A stretch of 64,000 bases of DNA from Pseudomonas sp. TH43. GTDB taxonomy: Bacteria; Pseudomonadota; Gammaproteobacteria; Pseudomonadales; Pseudomonadaceae. The DNA lies in contig NZ_JAEKFI010000003.1 of NCBI RefSeq assembly GCF_016650635.1, positions 620,001 to 684,000 of the forward strand, in the 5' to 3' direction. Position numbers and translations under genes: made by a program. The notes beneath the pieces are model-generated. The model saw only the letters and a program-made list of their open reading frames with translations. It searched no databases and was not told where the DNA came from. Positions 60,972-64,000 of this stretch are shown in pieces; position 1 is the first letter of the stretch, and the number at the start of each line of letters is the position of its first letter.

Positions 60972-63068
60972 TCAGTTCACCAGCAGCCGCTGCAAACCCA
61001 GGCCCATAACCCGCGCATCATCGTTGAGGCCCAACTGCTGGGGACTGATTGCATCGGGCAGTTGCAGCTCGATCGTCACTTGATCATCGACGGCCAGGCG
61101 CTGACGAATTGCCGCGCTGATCGGGATCTGCAGATGATTGCCCTGCGCCTGCGTCAGGCGTGCGGACAGCACCTGCTCGCCGTTCAAGCTCACGACCACC
61201 CGCTGAGCAGGGTGCTGCGGCAGGATGAACGCCATGGCATCGATCACCACCGAACGCGCCTCTGGCGTTATGCGCAGGACGATCTGCGCCTGTCGGCCCT
61301 CAGACCATGTTCCCCAGCTTTCCGGGGTCGACCAGCCGTGGGTCATTTGTCGAGAGGAATGATTGAACGTCTGTACCTGGCCTGGATGAGTCAGGGGAGT
61401 CAGCGCCATCTGCCGTCCCTCATCGTGCATCGGCAAGCACTGCGCGCAACGTTTCCAGCCCGGCGCCAGCACCACCAGACCATCCACCCGCGTCAGCAGA
61501 TCGGTGTCACTGTTGATGGTTTTTGCCGCGGCCGCCAACACGTCATCGTCGAGGATGTACAACGAGTCTGCATCATAGTGACCGGATTCAAGCATGCGCC
61601 GGGTTTTCTCCTGGGCGAGTTCAAGCGGCCCGGAACTCATGCGCCCGAGATAGACCGCATCCGTTTTCATGCCGTGGGTGGCGGCGAAATCAGCCAGCAC
61701 CTGCCAACGCTCGGGCTGATTCTGCGGCATCAGGCTGCGAAGGTTCGCGTATTGCGTCGCCGCACTCGCCCAGAATGGATCCTGCATCGGGCTGGCCCAG
61801 GTCGACGACGGTGGAAGCATCTTCCCTTGCCGCATCCCCATCCAGCCATTGCGCATGTCAATGACCTGCACCGATAACGCCAGCGCCAGCAGGGCAATGA
61901 CCGTACGCGGCCGGTATCCGCGCACCAGCAGAAAAATTACCATCAGGATCAGCGCATAGGCGACTGGCCAGAACATCCTTCCGGAAGCACGGAAGATGTT
62001 CGCAAGATTGAGAATGAATTTCGGCAATGGATAGCTGAATGTGTGCGCGCCGATGCCGATCTGGTTGGATAAGGCGAACACCCATAGACCGAGCAACGCC
62101 AACAGCAACCATGGCCGGCTACTCAATGCGTGCTTCAGCGGCTGGCTGTTTCTCAGCCAGGCGATCAGCGCCATGGGTATCAGCAGCAGTACGCCCAGCC
62201 CCAGATAATTGAAACCTTCATAATCACCGCTGGCTTGCGGCAGATTTGGCAGGATCAAAGACCAACCTGCCGGATCGACAGGAGACAGCAGATTCATTCG
62301 GTACAAACCGAAACCGCCGGACTTCGCACCATCGACAATCGCGAAGTAACCGGCCTGCCAACAACACAGGCTTACGACCACGAAGAGCAGCACGCCTTCG
62401 ATCAGACTCTGCCGCCGCGTCAGTTGCTGGCTCGACCACTTGCCGAGCAGATCAGCGACCCATATCAGCGCAACCATCGCCAACAGGTAGGCATGTACCA
62501 TCGCCGTCACCGCCAACAGCGCCCCCCACGCCAACCGGCGCCGATGCAGGCCGGGCACCAGAGCCAGATACAACGCCGCCAGAATCAGAAAATGCCCTGC
62601 CAGAGAAAGGTGTGCCCCCATGCGCAAAAACATCGCGGGCGAGAACATCAGCAACCCCGCTCCCAGTAATCGAATCGCCGGATGGTCAGTCATCAATCCG
62701 AGCAGCTTCCAGCCAAACCAGGCCTGTAGAACAAAACAAGCCAGCAGCCACATCCCGAAATACTGGAAAGTGTCGGGCAGCCACGCATTGAACGGCTTGA
62801 ATAGCAGCGCCAGTAACGGATTGGAGTCGGAGAAGATGACCGAATTGCCCAGCTCAAGCCCGTAAAACGGATTGAGTCCCAGCGGAAACGTCCATGGCGA
62901 ATGGCGAAAGAAATCCCATCCCAGATAATGCGTCGCCGTGTCGCCGAGCTCCAGCCAGGCAATGTTTTCAGGATCCAGAACTTGCGGCCCGATCAAGCAA
63001 AAGAAAGCCAAGACCCCGAGCAGCAACGGCAATAAAGACAGTGCGGCATGCTTTTGCCTGGCGCTCAT
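60972..63068 (-). CDS. DUF6311 family membrane protein
   Basis: A 698-residue protein with about twelve helices in the first 420 residues (SARQKHAALSLLPLLL opening) and a periplasmic C-terminal part of about 250 residues. The arrangement matches polyprenol-phosphate-dependent glycosyltransferase-like membrane proteins (DUF6311). It overlaps the GtrA-family gene by four bases (ATGA). Likely modifies a surface glycan; that is inference from the company. Confidence 0.85.
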   Translation of the reverse strand: MSARQKHAALSLLPLLLGVLAFFCLIGPQVLDPENIAWLELGDTATHYLGWDFFRHSPWTFPLGLNPFYGLELGNSVIFSDSNPLLALLFKPFNAWLPDTFQYFGMWLLACFVLQAWFGWKLLGLMTDHPAIRLLGAGLLMFSPAMFLRMGAHLSLAGHFLILAALYLALVPGLHRRRLAWGALLAVTAMVHAYLLAMVALIWVADLLGKWSSQQLTRRQSLIEGVLLFVVVSLCCWQAGYFAIVDGAKSGGFGLYRMNLLSPVDPAGWSLILPNLPQASGDYEGFNYLGLGVLLLIPMALIAWLRNSQPLKHALSSRPWLLLALLGLWVFALSNQIGIGAHTFSYPLPKFILNLANIFRASGRMFWPVAYALILMVIFLLVRGYRPRTVIALLALALSVQVIDMRNGWMGMRQGKMLPPSSTWASPMQDPFWASAATQYANLRSLMPQNQPERWQVLADFAATHGMKTDAVYLGRMSSGPLELAQEKTRRMLESGHYDADSLYILDDDVLAAAAKTINSDTDLLTRVDGLVVLAPGWKRCAQCLPMHDEGRQMALTPLTHPGQVQTFNHSSRQMTHGWSTPESWGTWSEGRQAQIVLRITPEARSVVIDAMAFILPQHPAQRVVVSLNGEQVLSARLTQAQGNHLQIPISAAIRQRLAVDDQVTIELQLPDAISPQQLGLNDDARVMGLGLQRLLVN

Positions 63069-63451
63069 CGATACGTCCAGAAGTTGTGCAAGACAAACGT
63101 GAAGGCCGGAACCGTCAACGCCACGGCAGCGATGCCCAGCAAGTAATGGAGCCCGGCCATTTGCGCAGTCCAGGCAACCAGCATCGCCAACAAAAACCCA
63201 CAGCCGGAGACCGACAGAAAACGCAGCAATGTTCGCCCATGCAAGCGGGCAGAAAAGCTCCAGGTGGTATTGATCACATACGACACCACCGTCGCCACGG
63301 CGAAAGCCACGCCATTGGCGAGTGGCGGCAGCGCACTGACGAAATTGATGAACACAATTGCGATCAGCGCATGCAAAGCCGTGACGAACAACCCGGTCAC
63401 GGCAAAACGCAAACCTCGCTGGATCAGCGCTGATTTTTCCGCAGAGGTCAC
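63065..63451 (-). CDS. GtrA-family membrane protein
   Basis: A 128-residue protein with four predicted helices, the GtrA pattern (LRFAVTGLFVTALHALIA, SYVINTTWSFSAR, FTFVLHNFWTYR). GtrA-type proteins are thought to flip polyprenol-phosphate-linked sugars. It overlaps the methyltransferase stop and the DUF6311 start by four bases each, forming one coupled operon. Confidence 0.92.
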   Translation of the reverse strand: MTSAEKSALIQRGLRFAVTGLFVTALHALIAIVFINFVSALPPLANGVAFAVATVVSYVINTTWSFSARLHGRTLLRFLSVSGCGFLLAMLVAWTAQMAGLHYLLGIAAVALTVPAFTFVLHNFWTYR

Positions 63452-64000
63452 GGTTTCTGCGCCAAGACAAAAACGCTCAAACCGGCCAGGCGATTCATGC
63501 CCATCAACGGCAGTTCAAGGCTGCACAACGTTTTCAGTACTCTGTTCACCAGCGGATGGTGGCGCTTGAGCTGCGAGCGCGCCGGTTGGGCTTGCGCACC
63601 TTGCGGCAACAACCGCAGGGCCGCCGCAATCGGGAACACTGCACCGAAGTAATAACCGCCGCGCTGCAGCCTCAAACCGGCATCGCGGGCCAGCGTTTCA
63701 AACTGCGCCAGGGTGTAGCGACGCTTGTGTTCAAGGAAGTCATCGTGACCGCTCCACATGAACTGGAACGCCGGCACGGTCATCAGAAAACGGCTGCCGG
63801 AGGGCACTTTATCGACGTACATCTTGAGCAGGCCGAGGTCGTCATCGACATGCTCCAGCACGTCCATCAGCAGCACCAGATCGGCATCGAGGGTGTCGAT
63901 CCCGCGACGGTAATGCACCGGCTTGCCGGCGGTGGTGGCGCTGGAATCGGCCGGATAGCTGATGTCCACGCACCATGCCTCCTTCGCGTCGGTATGCGTC
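63448..64000 (-). CDS. Class I SAM-dependent methyltransferase, C-terminal part (runs off right edge)
   Basis: The frame is open to the right edge (last readable residues before the window end ...DAKEAWCVDISYPADSS). The visible part has the strand LVLLMDVLEHVDDD, which is post-motif I of class I methyltransferases (Met/Leu-D-V-L-E-H), and the GYYFGAVFP helix area near the C-terminus. The glycine-rich SAM loop is outside. First visible gene of the GtrA/DUF6311 operon, so a sugar or lipid methylation is likely but not shown. Confidence 0.88.
   Translation of the reverse strand, partial: THTDAKEAWCVDISYPADSSATTAGKPVHYRRGIDTLDADLVLLMDVLEHVDDDLGLLKMYVDKVPSGSRFLMTVPAFQFMWSGHDDFLEHKRRYTLAQFETLARDAGLRLQRGGYYFGAVFPIAAALRLLPQGAQAQPARSQLKRHHPLVNRVLKTLCSLELPLMGMNRLAGLSVFVLAQKP

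Noticed and set aside
63469-63470. Longer start for the DUF6311 protein reaching 63470
   Set aside because: It passes out of frame through the GtrA gene; the ATG at 63068 overlaps the GtrA stop by ATGA as expected in an operon.

Overview
The window is chromosomal DNA of a Pseudomonas of the fluorescens lineage. This is inferred from the GC-rich coding style, from about twenty intergenic REP-type palindromes of families I associate with this group, and from gene neighbourhoods that match P. aeruginosa blocks I recall: azoR-LysR-hydrolase-ppiA-ABC exporter (PA3223-PA3228), ECF sigma/FabH2/hrpA (PA3285-PA3297), cysK-DUF748-MoxR-VWA (PA2709-PA2706) and rnd-ycgL-dehydrogenase-ycgN (PA1294-PA1299). 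I see no rRNA, tRNA, CRISPR array, insertion sequence or obvious prophage. Most of it is core metabolism, transport and envelope genes, broken by small accessory patches.

Layout. 1-3000: an edge-truncated gene, a DUF899 thioredoxin-like protein, a small periplasmic protein, then a papain-like cysteine peptidase paired with an unknown gene. 3000-7000: DEAD-box helicase, YbdG-type mechanosensitive channel, EamA transporter. 7100-12550: azoreductase, small exported protein, LysR, alpha/beta hydrolase, periplasmic cyclophilin, ABC exporter. 12770-18600: aquaporin Z, GNAT-like protein, porin, ECF sigma with zinc-finger anti-sigma, FabH-type ketoacyl synthase. 19000-25000: hrpA and aceK. 25300-28900: chemoreceptor and two EamA exporters. 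28900-30110: a low-GC accessory patch with short leader-like ORFs, a GNAT-like gene and a 59-codon gene. 30185-37140: twin-domain TerD protein, lpxO, cysK, DUF748 protein, MoxR/VWA pair. 37235-42060: 5-oxoprolinase genes pxpABC behind an MFS transporter, with a divergent LysR gene. 42140-49600: DUF2937 protein, YafJ-like amidotransferase, membrane protein, oligopeptidase B, cNMP-binding protein, methyltransferases, HNH nuclease. 49700-56760: degenerate M61-like protein, YcgN, nitroreductase, hydroxyacid dehydrogenase, YcgL, RNase D, EptA. 57160-64000: CynX-type MFS, two LysR genes around an orphan CHMI isomerase, and a GtrA/DUF6311/methyltransferase surface-polysaccharide-type operon running off the right edge.

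Candidates for something new: the cysteine-peptidase two-gene unit (1767-2963); the leader-like ORF cluster in front of the low-GC GNAT pair (28985-30108); a six-codon leader coupled by TGATG to the ABC exporter (10694); a secreted M61-like protein whose HExxH has become RExxK (49708-50937); a ColR-like box upstream of eptA; and three unrelated genes whose TAG stop is supplied by a REP element.
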